Shown: positions 51,742 through 59,732 of the stretch, piece by piece | How the letters are laid out: the number at the start of each line of letters is the position of its first letter | Position numbering within the stretch: position 1 is the first letter of the stretch | Source: an uncultured Clostridia bacterium | GTDB lineage: Bacteria; Bacillota; Clostridia; Christensenellales; Borkfalkiaceae | Reading direction: 5' to 3' | NCBI GenBank assembly: GCA_934271265.1 | Contig: CAKQRE010000003.1 | Location: 1-64,000, forward strand | Length of the DNA: 64,000 bases | Notes under the pieces: model-generated | The model's input: only the letters and a program-made list of their open reading frames with translations | Databases searched by the model: none | Told to the model about the DNA's origin: nothing | Made by a program: the position numbers and the translations under genes

Positions 51742-52617
51742 ATGGTTATCGTTCATATGATCGTGAACCCGTCGTTTTATCGGGGAGAAGTCGAAAATCA
51801 GTGCGCCGTGTTGTCCGACCGCCTCGAAAAGCGGGGCGCGGAGACGAAGATCCTCTGTTCGGACGATTTTTTGTGGGGATTCCGCGAAGGCGGAACTTTT
51901 GTAAAAGAAAAGGCGGATCTTACCGTATTTTTTAACAAAGATCATCTTCTTGCGGCGATGCTCGAGAAACACGGGGCGTTGCTCCTCGATTCCGCGCGGT
52001 CGATCCGCTTGTGCGACGACAAGTGTCTGACCTATTGCGCCTTGTCCGGCGCGGGGATCCCTTTTCCGGAAACGTTGCCCGCTCCGATGTTGTACCTGGG
52101 TACGGACGGGGATAGGTTCCTGAAACGGGTCGCGGCGGAGCTCGGATTTCCCGTCGTGGCGAAGTGCCGTTCGGGATCGATGGGGAAACAGGTGCGGCTT
52201 GCGGAAAACGAAAGGGAACTGCGCGCGGTCGCAGACGAATTCGGAACGATCCCGCACATGTATCAGAAATTTTTCGGAAAGAGGGGAGAAGATATCCGCG
52301 TGATCGTGATCGGCGGGCGCGTCCTTTGCGCAATGAAGAGAAAAAACGAGGGGGATTTTCGCAGTAACGTCGCTCTCGGAGGAAAGGGTTTTCCGTACGA
52401 ACTGTCCGAAAAAGAGAGAAAAATTGCGGAAAAATGCGCAAAAACGATCGGTCTCGATTATTGCGGCGTCGATCTTTTATCCGACGAAAACGGAAACGTT
52501 TCGGTCTGCGAGGTCAACTCGAACGCCTTTTTCCGCGGGGCTTCCGAAGCCTGTAAAACGGACGTTGCGGACGTTCTTGCCGAATATATTTTATACAAAA
52601 TAACAAAAAACAGATAA
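51742..52617 (+). CDS. RimK/LysX-like ATP-grasp ligase
   Basis: This 291-aa ATP-grasp protein should join a carboxylate to an amine with ATP. The fold elements are a pre-ATP-grasp N-terminal domain (about 1-90), CLTYCALSGAGIPFPETLPAP where the central domain begins, the ATP-binding FPVVAKCRSGSMGKQVRLAEN, DIRVIVIGGRVLCAMKRKN, and the metal site in CGVDLLSDENGNVSVCEVNSNAFF. These match the RimK/LysX/MptN group, which adds Glu or similar residues to proteins, cofactors or lysine-pathway intermediates. The acceptor is unknown. It is cotranscribed with two flavoprotein genes. Confidence 0.87.
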   Translation: MVIVHMIVNPSFYRGEVENQCAVLSDRLEKRGAETKILCSDDFLWGFREGGTFVKEKADLTVFFNKDHLLAAMLEKHGALLLDSARSIRLCDDKCLTYCALSGAGIPFPETLPAPMLYLGTDGDRFLKRVAAELGFPVVAKCRSGSMGKQVRLAENERELRAVADEFGTIPHMYQKFFGKRGEDIRVIVIGGRVLCAMKRKNEGDFRSNVALGGKGFPYELSEKERKIAEKCAKTIGLDYCGVDLLSDENGNVSVCEVNSNAFFRGASEACKTDVADVLAEYILYKITKNR

Positions 52618-52662
52618 AAGTGCCTTTATTTGATTTACAAAAGGGGAATATTATAGTAAAAT

Positions 52663-53067
52663 ATGAATATGAGGAAACATACCGGAAACTGTCCCGTGTT
52701 TTTCGGATCGACGATCGACGGTGAGAGAACGACGGGAAAATACGCGGGTAGCCTTCGGGAAACGGAAAGCGGGATCGTTGTCCGTTTTTCGGAAAACGGC
52801 GGTGAAACGGAGGTTTTCCTGCAAGAGGATTCCGTCAGAGTGATCCGTCGGGCGGAAAGTACCGGCACTTACCTTTTCCGTAAGGAGAAGGAAACGGAAG
52901 GGAAACTCGTTACCCCGTGCGGTGAGATCGTCGTTGCGGTGAAAACGGATCTGCTCTCGGTAAAGAGGACGGAAAAAGGAGTTTCCGTCCGTATCGGGTA
53001 TACGGCGGCGTTCGGCGGCGGGAGTTCCCGTTGCGAAATTATGATCTGCGCAGGGGAGAACTTATGA
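52663..53067 (+). CDS. DUF1934 (YwiB-like) protein
   Basis: This 134-aa cytoplasmic protein appears to be an all-beta barrel of the DUF1934/YwiB type: TGTYLFRKEKETEGKLVTPC, then EIVVAVKTDLLSVKRTEKG and SVRIGYTAAFGGGSSRCEIMI. The family is calycin-like and of unknown function; in Bacillus it lies next to argS. The start could be 52663 or the ATG at 52669; neither has a strong ribosome site. Its stop overlaps the MBL gene by four bases. Confidence 0.72.
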   Translation: MNMRKHTGNCPVFFGSTIDGERTTGKYAGSLRETESGIVVRFSENGGETEVFLQEDSVRVIRRAESTGTYLFRKEKETEGKLVTPCGEIVVAVKTDLLSVKRTEKGVSVRIGYTAAFGGGSSRCEIMICAGENL

Positions 53068-53681
53068 AAATAACTTATCTCGGACATTCTTCTTTTCTGA
53101 TCGAAGGAGACAAGGGCAGGATCGTTACCGATCCTTTCCGCGATATCGGTTACGACGTGGAGCGGGTTGACTGCGACTACTGTCTCGTTTCGCACGAACA
53201 CTTCGATCATAACAATACGAGCGGCGTCAACGCGAAAAAGGTGGTTACGGCTTCGGGCGAAGGCTTTGTCGTGACGGACAGTTTTCACGATCCCTGTCTC
53301 GGCGGGGCGCGCGGGAAAAATCGCATTTTCTCTTTCACGGTAGACGGGATCCGCTGTTGTCATCTCGGGGATATCGGGGAGTATTTCTCGTCCGATCTCG
53401 CGGAAGAACTCGGCGAGGTGGACGTTTTGATGATCCCCGTCGGCGGGAATTATACGATCGACGCGACGGAAGCCGTGCGCTACACGGAAGGCATCCGCCC
53501 GAAGGTCGTGATCCCGATGCATTACAAAACGGCTCGTTCTTCGATCGATATCGCTTCGGTGGACGCTTTTGCGAAAAAATCGTGCGGCGTGGAAAGAACG
53601 GGCAGAACAATCGTTCTGACAAAGGAAACTTTGCCGGAGGACAGAACGGTTTATATCATGGATGCCGACGAGGGCGGATAG
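53064..53681 (+). CDS. Metallo-beta-lactamase-fold hydrolase
   Basis: This 205-aa protein has the MBL metal site S-H44-x-H46-x-D48-H49 (LVSHEHFDHNN). More metal ligands are in CCHLGDIGEY (His and Asp) and VVIPMHYKT near the C-terminus. The opening MKITYLGHSSFLI is typical of the UPF0173/YtkL-type metal-dependent hydrolases. The substrate is unknown. ATG 53064 follows AGGGGAGAA. It is translationally coupled to the DUF1934 gene. Confidence 0.88.
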   Translation: MKITYLGHSSFLIEGDKGRIVTDPFRDIGYDVERVDCDYCLVSHEHFDHNNTSGVNAKKVVTASGEGFVVTDSFHDPCLGGARGKNRIFSFTVDGIRCCHLGDIGEYFSSDLAEELGEVDVLMIPVGGNYTIDATEAVRYTEGIRPKVVIPMHYKTARSSIDIASVDAFAKKSCGVERTGRTIVLTKETLPEDRTVYIMDADEGG

Positions 53682-53969
53682 TTTTTCCCTCCGCGTCGGA
53701 CGGAAAACGGAGAGATAAGTTTTCGTTTTCCGAAAAACGGAATAAAAGGCAAAAACAGGAATGCGGAGGGTGAGCTTTCCGCTTCGCACAGGGGATTTCG
53801 GGGTAATCGGGAGAGATTCCGGTCTGATACGGTCAGATCTTTCCCGGGAAAGATCCTTTTATCCGGCTCGGTTTGGTCGTTACCGACTATTGCCGGGCGG
53901 GGGGATCGTTTTCGGAAATATCCGGCAAAAGCCGGAAAAACAAATTTTATTTTATAACGGAGTAAAACT
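53682..53969. other. Leader region of the Rho-like gene
   Basis: It has several GC-rich inverted segments (TCCGGC/GCCGGA at about 53919-53935 followed by A/T-rich sequence) and no clear promoter or riboswitch. The 90-codon frame at 53761 overlaps the next gene and is not believed. Confidence 0.4.
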
Positions 53970-55235
53970 ATGGAACAAAGAATTTACACGCGTGAAATTT
54001 TATCCGGAAAAGGTATCCACACCCTCAGAGTGATCCTGCGGGAAGAATTCGGCGGAACGCCGGGAACCATGCCGAAAGAACAACTGATCAAGAAAATTCT
54101 TGAGATCCAGGAAACGAAGATCGTTCCCGTAAGAAATCCGAAGGGCAGAAAACCCTATAAACCGGAACCGGAGTTTCCGGAAAGCGTGATCGGAGGCATG
54201 GCTGACGAAACCTTGCTTTCCGACGACGAATGGAGCATCTGCGAAATGAACGACAGCGGAAACGTTTCGGAAGAAGTGCTCGGCGGTTATTTTGTGGATC
54301 GTAAAGACGGTTTCGGTACCGTTTACAGCGACGGAAAGTTCTTCCCGAAGGGAGAGTATTTCGTGCCGAAGGCAACGGTTGCGACGTACGGTCTCCGTTG
54401 CGGAGACGTGGTGACCCTTTCCGTGATCCAGGGGCCGAAGATCCCCGTCGTTACCGAAATTTTCAAGATTAACGGGCAGTCCGTGCACCTCGATATGTCG
54501 AGAAAGTCGTTCGAATCGTTCGACGCCGCATATCCGACGGAGAGACTGCGTCTTAAAGATAAAGACTTCGACGCCTATCTCGCGAAAACGGCGCCGATCG
54601 GACTCGGACAAAGATGTTTCGTTTCCTACAATACCGCGGCAGCGAAAAACAAATTCTTCGATTCCGTCGTTCTGAATCTCGAAGAGAACGATTATTTCAT
54701 CGGGCTTGTGGTCGGGTGCACTCCGGAAGCCGCTTCCGCTCTTCGCAAGGCGGAAGGTTACGAGGTGTTCTGCTCTACGTTCGACGATCCCACCGAAAGA
54801 AAATGCCTGTTTACCGATCTCGCGCTCGGCAGGGCAAAACGGCTTGCGGAACAGGGAAAGAACGTGATCCTCGGCATCGGCGATATAACGGAAGTCGTAA
54901 AATCTCATCATGAAAACATCACGACGGACAACACCGTTTCGTACGTTCAGCCGACAAAGGCGAGTATCGAGCTTCTTCGCAATCTTTTCGCGTCCGCGCG
55001 CAAACTGGAAGGCGCGGGCAGCATTACGTTGCTTGCCGCATTCCGCCAGTCGGACGCGTCGTTCGATCAGGTCGTGGAAAGCACGATCACCTGTCTGGCA
55101 ACAAACAAAATTTATCTCGATTCCTTGATCGTGCCTTACGGCATCGACGCAAAAAAGAGCACAAACGACGCCGCCTCCTCGATTCTTTCCGAAGAGGAAT
55201 ACAAGGCGTATCTTCAGAACAAACAGGGTCTCTGA
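53970..55235 (+). CDS. Rho-like protein with destroyed ATPase motifs
   Basis: This 421-aa protein is homologous to termination factor Rho over its full length. Residues 17-48 look like the Rho N-terminal SAP-like domain, 104-175 like the cold-shock RNA-binding domain (GYFVDRKDGFG, YFVPKATVATYGLRCGD), and 185-400 like the ATPase core (YPTERL, APIGLGQR, CSTFDDPTERK, RAKRLAEQGKNVIL, FASARKLEGAGSITLLAAF). Catalytic motifs are lost: the P-loop APPKAGKT is VSYNTAAAKNKF (218-229), the DERPEEV segment is GCTPEAA (249-255), and the Walker B LLDSITR is GIGDITE (302-308). It therefore should not hydrolyse ATP or translocate. An RNA-binding regulator, or a subunit that poisons or modulates true Rho, is inference. 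Confidence 0.85.
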   Translation: MEQRIYTREILSGKGIHTLRVILREEFGGTPGTMPKEQLIKKILEIQETKIVPVRNPKGRKPYKPEPEFPESVIGGMADETLLSDDEWSICEMNDSGNVSEEVLGGYFVDRKDGFGTVYSDGKFFPKGEYFVPKATVATYGLRCGDVVTLSVIQGPKIPVVTEIFKINGQSVHLDMSRKSFESFDAAYPTERLRLKDKDFDAYLAKTAPIGLGQRCFVSYNTAAAKNKFFDSVVLNLEENDYFIGLVVGCTPEAASALRKAEGYEVFCSTFDDPTERKCLFTDLALGRAKRLAEQGKNVILGIGDITEVVKSHHENITTDNTVSYVQPTKASIELLRNLFASARKLEGAGSITLLAAFRQSDASFDQVVESTITCLATNKIYLDSLIVPYGIDAKKSTNDAASSILSEEEYKAYLQNKQGL

Positions 55236-55301
55236 TAAAAAGGAGGTCGGCGCGAAAAGGAGGGCGTTTCCGAAAAACGTTCGCTCTGTTCGGGAAAGGG
55301 T

Positions 55302-55937
55302 TTACCCATGACGGGGAAAATGCCGCGATTTCAGAAAGGTTCCGTAAACGGCGCGTAAGGCTGTCTCGTTCATCCGTTCCGGGTGAAACTGAACGCCGAG
55401 CGCGGAGAAATGCGGATAAGAAACGGCCTCGGCAACCCCGTCGGGCGAACGCAACAGAACGCGCGCCCCTGCGGGAATGCGGTCGACGACCTGCCGATGG
55501 CAGGAATTGACCGAAATAAGATCGGTTAAGGGCGGAAAAGCGTTTTCACTTCGTACGGGGTGAAAAGCGTCTTCTCCGCTTTCCGTTTTATGGAAAGCGA
55601 CGCGTCCGGGCGGAAGTGTTTTCAGAGTTCCGCCGAAATATACGTTCAGGATCTGCAGCCCGCGGCATATGCCGAGAACGGGGATCCCCAGGGCGATGGA
55701 ACGGTCGATCGCGGCAAGTTCCGCGGCGTCGCGCAGAAGATCCGGCGATCGCGCGGTTTCCGGATCCCCCGAATAAAATGGCGGGAAAACGTCTCCGCCG
55801 CCGATCAGACACAGGGCGGAAAAACGGGAAAAATCGCGCGGGTAAAATGCGTATTCCGCCTGTTCGCCAAAGAAAGAAAAGGCGTTTAAGTAGCTTATAG
55901 GCGGCTTTTCGCTTAAAATCAGGATCGGTTTTTTCAT
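55302..55937 (-). CDS. Class I glutamine amidotransferase (PuuD-like)
   Basis: This 211-aa hydrolase has the catalytic nucleophile C91 in GICRGLQILNVY and the His/Glu pair in LGVQFHPERM, with an upstream ALCLIGGGDVFPPFY oxyanion-strand segment as in gamma-glutamyl-GABA hydrolase (PuuD, peptidase C26). It is somewhat short for PuuD (about 250 aa). Neighbouring polyamine genes are absent, so the gamma-glutamyl substrate is unknown. The start codon is 37 bp from the mtnN ATG on the opposite strand, so the divergent promoters must overlap. Confidence 0.85.
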   Translation of the reverse strand: MKKPILILSEKPPISYLNAFSFFGEQAEYAFYPRDFSRFSALCLIGGGDVFPPFYSGDPETARSPDLLRDAAELAAIDRSIALGIPVLGICRGLQILNVYFGGTLKTLPPGRVAFHKTESGEDAFHPVRSENAFPPLTDLISVNSCHRQVVDRIPAGARVLLRSPDGVAEAVSYPHFSALGVQFHPERMNETALRAVYGTFLKSRHFPRHG

Positions 55938-55974
55938 TGGTGTATTATATTCGATTCAAAAGGAAAAAGTGAAG

Positions 55975-56655
55975 ATGAAAACAATAGGGATGATCGTCGC
56001 TATGGAGGAAGAAGTTCTTCCTCTCTTAAAAAACGCCGGGAAAGAAGGAGCCGGAGGGAAAGAAGGATGTTTTTCCGTGCATACCTTTTATATCGGCGCG
56101 AACAAAATCGTCTGCGTGAAATCGGGCGTCGGCGAGATCTATGCGGCGGCGGCTACGCAGATGCTTCTGGATAAATACGGCGTGGATATCGTGATCAATT
56201 ACGGCGTGTGCGGAAGCCTGACGGACGAACTTGCCGTGAAAGGTCTTGCCGTCGTGAAGGGCGTGGTTCATTACGATTTCGATACGTCCGCGCTGGACGG
56301 ATGCGAAGTCGGGAGATACCCTGAATTTCCTTCCGTGGTTTTGCCGACGGACGACGGGCTCAGGAAAAAGGCTCTGACCGTGATTCCCGGTCTGAAAGAA
56401 GTGGTCTGCGCTTCGGCGGATAAATTCGTTGCCGACGAAGGAAAAAAACGACACCTTAACGAAACATACGGCGCGGAGATCTGCGAAATGGAAAGCGCGG
56501 GGGTTTTGCTCACCTGCCTTCACGCGGGGGTTCCCTGTCTGATCCTGAAAGCCGTTTCGGACGGAAAAGGCGGCGCGGAAGAATTTACGAAAATGGTGAA
56601 CGAATCCGCCATGGAGTGCGCGAAAATCGTGACCGAGGTCTCCGCGGTCTTATAA
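55975..56655 (+). CDS. mtnN: 5'-methylthioadenosine/S-adenosylhomocysteine nucleosidase
   Basis: This 226-aa enzyme cleaves MTA and SAH to adenine plus the thioribose product, recycling methyl-donor by-products and making the AI-2 precursor. The family signatures are IGMIVAMEEEV with catalytic E12, the substrate site ICEMESAG, and the catalytic Asp in AVSDGKGGAEEF. A glycine-rich INYGVCGSL is also typical. Length is normal. ATG 55975 follows AAAAGGAAA; an upstream GTG at 55969 is not used. luxS is not nearby. Confidence 0.93.
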   Translation: MKTIGMIVAMEEEVLPLLKNAGKEGAGGKEGCFSVHTFYIGANKIVCVKSGVGEIYAAAATQMLLDKYGVDIVINYGVCGSLTDELAVKGLAVVKGVVHYDFDTSALDGCEVGRYPEFPSVVLPTDDGLRKKALTVIPGLKEVVCASADKFVADEGKKRHLNETYGAEICEMESAGVLLTCLHAGVPCLILKAVSDGKGGAEEFTKMVNESAMECAKIVTEVSAVL

Positions 56656-56676
56656 TTTTTCGTCGGTTTTCCGAAT

Positions 56677-56715
56677 TATGCCGGATATGGCTCGTATTAC
56701 TTTTGCCCGGGCATA
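56677..56715. repeat. Dispersed palindrome, third copy
   Basis: TATGCCGGATATGG and CCCGGGCATA arms around CTCGTATTACTTTTG. The core TCGTATTAC matches the copy at 39133. Confidence 0.78.
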
Positions 56716-56830
56716 AGAGCGATAAAGGAAACGGCGCGATATTTTTGCTAAGAAGCGGGATCGCGTTCGTTACATAGCGGAAAAGGCGACGGGAACCGAA
56801 ACCGGCTTCCCCTCGCAAAGGAGAGATAAG

Positions 56831-57622
56831 TTGGATCGTTACGGTCGTAAAATCGGTCTTGCTCTCGGCAGCGGCGGAGCGAAAGGCGCAGCGCATATCG
56901 GCGCGATCAAGGCGTTTGAAGAAGAGGGGATCTCCTTCGACGTAGTTGCCGGCACGAGCATCGGGAGCGTGGTAGGGGCTTTGTACGCGAAGTCTCTTCG
57001 GTCGGACGATATGCTCGCCCTGACCGACGAGTGGCACTTTACGGAAATACAGTCTCTGCTTTCTCTTGCGTTCGGCGGCGGGCTGACGGAACTTTTATAC
57101 CGCGTGACGGGCGGGGCGCATTTCTCCGATCTGAAAAAGCCCTTCGCGGCGATCGCGACCGACCTCGAAAACGGCGAAGAAGTTTGTCTTACATCGGGCG
57201 ATCTCTCTTCCGCCTTAGCGGCTTCCTCCTCGGTACCGCCTGTGTTTCATGCAACGCAATACGGAGATAAACGGCTTATAGACGGGGCTTTTTGCAATGC
57301 GATCCCTGCGGACGCGTGTAAAAAACTCGGTGCGGATCTCGTGATCGGCGTGAGCCTCGGCAAGGAAAGACCGCTTTCGACGGAGCTGAAAAAATATCTT
57401 GACGACATGTATCCCGGAAACGGGGTGCCGGTGAAAAACAGGATCGCCGTCGGGTATCGGGAAAGCGCGTTTATGGTGGAACCGGATCTTTCCGGGTTTT
57501 CCGCCGCGTCTGTTTCCGCGTTCGACGAAATGTATCTGCGGGGATACGTTGCGGCGAAAAAAGCCATGCCCGCGATCGGGGAGATCCTGAACGATCCCGC
57601 GGGAGACAAGGAGAAGGTATGA
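56831..57622 (+). CDS. Patatin-like phospholipase
   Basis: This 263-aa protein is a patatin-type serine lipase. The oxyanion GSGGAKGAAH (from residue 13), nucleophile S43 in GTSIGS and D151 in LIDGAF make the Ser-Asp dyad. It resembles the RssA/YchK group of cytosolic or membrane-attached acyl hydrolases. The start is a TTG at 56831 with GGAGAG eight bases before it, an unusual but supported choice. Its stop overlaps the aroC start by four bases, so it is coupled to the aro operon although no biochemical link is known. Confidence 0.88.
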   Translation: MDRYGRKIGLALGSGGAKGAAHIGAIKAFEEEGISFDVVAGTSIGSVVGALYAKSLRSDDMLALTDEWHFTEIQSLLSLAFGGGLTELLYRVTGGAHFSDLKKPFAAIATDLENGEEVCLTSGDLSSALAASSSVPPVFHATQYGDKRLIDGAFCNAIPADACKKLGADLVIGVSLGKERPLSTELKKYLDDMYPGNGVPVKNRIAVGYRESAFMVEPDLSGFSAASVSAFDEMYLRGYVAAKKAMPAIGEILNDPAGDKEKV

Positions 57623-58725
57623 GAGTGATTACGGCAGGAGAATCCCACGGGGCGGCGTTGGCGGCGATCGTCGAAAACGTGCCCGAAGGGATCGCGATCG
57701 ATCGGGAGAGCGTCGAGGATCTGCTTCGCCTGAGACGGGGCGGAAAGGAGCGCAGCGAACGGCAGAAATACGAAAAAGACGAGGTCGCTTTCCTTTCCGG
57801 CGTGCATGCGGGCGTAACGACGGGCGCGCCGGTCTGCATCGAATTGAAAAACAACGATTACCGCGCCGCATTTACCGAAGGCAGAGAGAATATCCCTCTT
57901 ACGGCTGTTCGCCCGGGGCATGCGGATCTTGCCGGCATGCAAAAATTCGGGTGGAAAAGCGCGGAACTCGTTGCCGAACGGGCTTCGGCGAGAACTACGG
58001 CGGTGCTCGTGGCGGCGGGGGCGATCGCGCTGGCGTACCTGAAAGAACTCGGCGTGACGGTCGGCGGCTACGTCGATTCGATCGGCAGGTTGAAAGACGA
58101 CGGGTCCCATACGTTCGAGGAAATTTTAACTGCGAAAGAAAAACCGCTGTATATGTTGATAAACGGCGGTTCTGACGAGATAGAGCGGGCGCGTGAACGC
58201 GGGGATACCCTCGGCGGTACGGCAAGAATCGCGATCCGCGGAATGAAGAGCGGATTCGGCTCTTTCACGGAGTTTGACCGAAAGATCGACGGGAAACTCG
58301 CGGGGGCGCTCATGAGCCTGCAAGGGGTGAAAGGAGTGGAGTTCGGGGAAGGATTCGCATTGTCCGGCAAATACGGAACGGACAGCGCGGACGAAATCTT
58401 CTATGACCGCGAAAAGGAGATCTATTACAGAAAGACCAATCGCGCGGGCGGGATCGAGGGCGGCATGACGAACGGAGAGGACATTACGATCCGCGTTGCC
58501 ATGAAGCCGATCCCTACGACGGCGCGCGGCGTACATACGACGGACTGCGTGACGAAAGAGGAAACGGTTTCGGCAAAAATACGGTCGGACGTGTCTGCGG
58601 TGCCCTCTCTTCTCGTGATCGCGGAATGCGTTTCGGCGATCGTGCTGACGGAGGAGATCTCGCGGCGGCTCGGCGGAGACAGAATGGCGGAGATCGGAAA
58701 GAGATGGAACGAATTACCCTTGTAA
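57619..58725 (+). CDS. aroC: Chorismate synthase
   Basis: AroC (368 aa) makes chorismate from EPSP using reduced FMN, the last common step to aromatic amino acids and folate. The family signatures are AGESHGAALAAIVENVPEG at the start, GVTTGAPVCIEL, RASARTTAVLVAAGAIA, GGIEGGMTNGEDITIRVAMKPIPT and the conserved C-terminal LLVIAECV. It is the first aro gene of the cluster and starts within the patatin gene's stop. The final 22 bp overlap the aroB start. Confidence 0.96.
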   Translation: MRVITAGESHGAALAAIVENVPEGIAIDRESVEDLLRLRRGGKERSERQKYEKDEVAFLSGVHAGVTTGAPVCIELKNNDYRAAFTEGRENIPLTAVRPGHADLAGMQKFGWKSAELVAERASARTTAVLVAAGAIALAYLKELGVTVGGYVDSIGRLKDDGSHTFEEILTAKEKPLYMLINGGSDEIERARERGDTLGGTARIAIRGMKSGFGSFTEFDRKIDGKLAGALMSLQGVKGVEFGEGFALSGKYGTDSADEIFYDREKEIYYRKTNRAGGIEGGMTNGEDITIRVAMKPIPTTARGVHTTDCVTKEETVSAKIRSDVSAVPSLLVIAECVSAIVLTEEISRRLGGDRMAEIGKRWNELPL

Positions 58726-59732
58726 CGGGAGAAAGGAAAACGGAAGTCCTGATCGGAGAAGGGATCGCGGAAGAAGTCCTCGCCGAAAAGACGGCGGGCA
58801 GAAAAACTTTCGTTCTGGCGGATGAAATTGCGGCGGAAAGAACGGGATTTTCGTTCGGCTTTTCTTCTTACCGGTATCCGTATCGGGGCGGGGAAGAAAA
58901 CAAGACGTTCCGGGAGCTCGGAAAGATCATCGGCGCGGCGGCGGAAGCGGGGTTGCATAGAAACGATCTGTTTCTCTCTTTCGGCGGCGGCGTGGCGGGG
59001 GATCTCGGCGGACTTGCCGCGTCCCTTTACATGCGCGGGATCGATCACGGGATCCTTCCCACGACCCTTCTTGCCATGGCGGACAGTTCGATCGGCGGTA
59101 AAACGGCGGTCGATTTCGGAGAATATAAAAACCTGATCGGCACTTTCTGTCAGCCGACTTTCGTGCTGACGGATTTTGCCTTTTTAAAGACGCTTCCGGA
59201 AAGGGAGTGGCTTTCCGGCGCGGGGGAGATCGCGAAAACGGCTTTGCTTTGCCCTTCGATCGGAAAGAAAATGAAAGAAAATTTCGCCTTGCGGAAAGAC
59301 CGCGGATTTCTTCTTTCCCTCGTGCCCGACTGCGTGCGGTTTAAAGGAGAGATCGTTTCCGAGGACGAAAGGGAAAAGACGGGCAGAAGAAAGATCCTGA
59401 ACGCGGGGCATACGGTCGGGCATATGCTGGAAATGCGTTATCGGGAGAAAAGCCACGGGGAATACGTTCTCGAAGGGCTTTATTACGAAAATAAAATAGC
59501 GGAAAAAATCGGAGCGATCGATCCGTCCGTCGCGAAAGAGACGGAGGAATTCATTCTTTCCCTGATCGGAAAGCCGACTTACGGGCATCTCGAAAAAGGA
59601 GCGGAGATCGCCTTTATGGATAAAAAGAATAACGGAAACAACGTTTCCTTCGTCGCGATCGCGGGGGAAGGAAAAACGAAAGAGATCGTATTAACGCAAA
59701 AAAGATTCGGAGATATATTGGTTGACTTATGA
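58704..59732 (+). CDS. aroB: 3-dehydroquinate synthase
   Basis: AroB (342 aa) converts DAHP to 3-dehydroquinate with NAD+ and a divalent metal. Motifs are YPYRGGEENKTFRELGKI, FGGGVAGDLGGLAASLYMRGI, PTTLLAMADSSIGGKTAVDF, GAGEIAKTALL and the metal/substrate ILNAGHTVGHMLE. ATG 58704 lies inside the end of aroC (22-bp overlap). The stop overlaps the aroA/E start by four bases. The operon lacks DAHP synthase, so the first pathway enzyme is encoded elsewhere. Confidence 0.96.
   Translation: MERITLVTGERKTEVLIGEGIAEEVLAEKTAGRKTFVLADEIAAERTGFSFGFSSYRYPYRGGEENKTFRELGKIIGAAAEAGLHRNDLFLSFGGGVAGDLGGLAASLYMRGIDHGILPTTLLAMADSSIGGKTAVDFGEYKNLIGTFCQPTFVLTDFAFLKTLPEREWLSGAGEIAKTALLCPSIGKKMKENFALRKDRGFLLSLVPDCVRFKGEIVSEDEREKTGRRKILNAGHTVGHMLEMRYREKSHGEYVLEGLYYENKIAEKIGAIDPSVAKETEEFILSLIGKPTYGHLEKGAEIAFMDKKNNGNNVSFVAIAGEGKTKEIVLTQKRFGDILVDL

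Noticed and set aside
53761..54033. 90-codon frame before the Rho-like gene
   Set aside because: It overlaps the start of the Rho-like gene out of frame and has no ribosome site.
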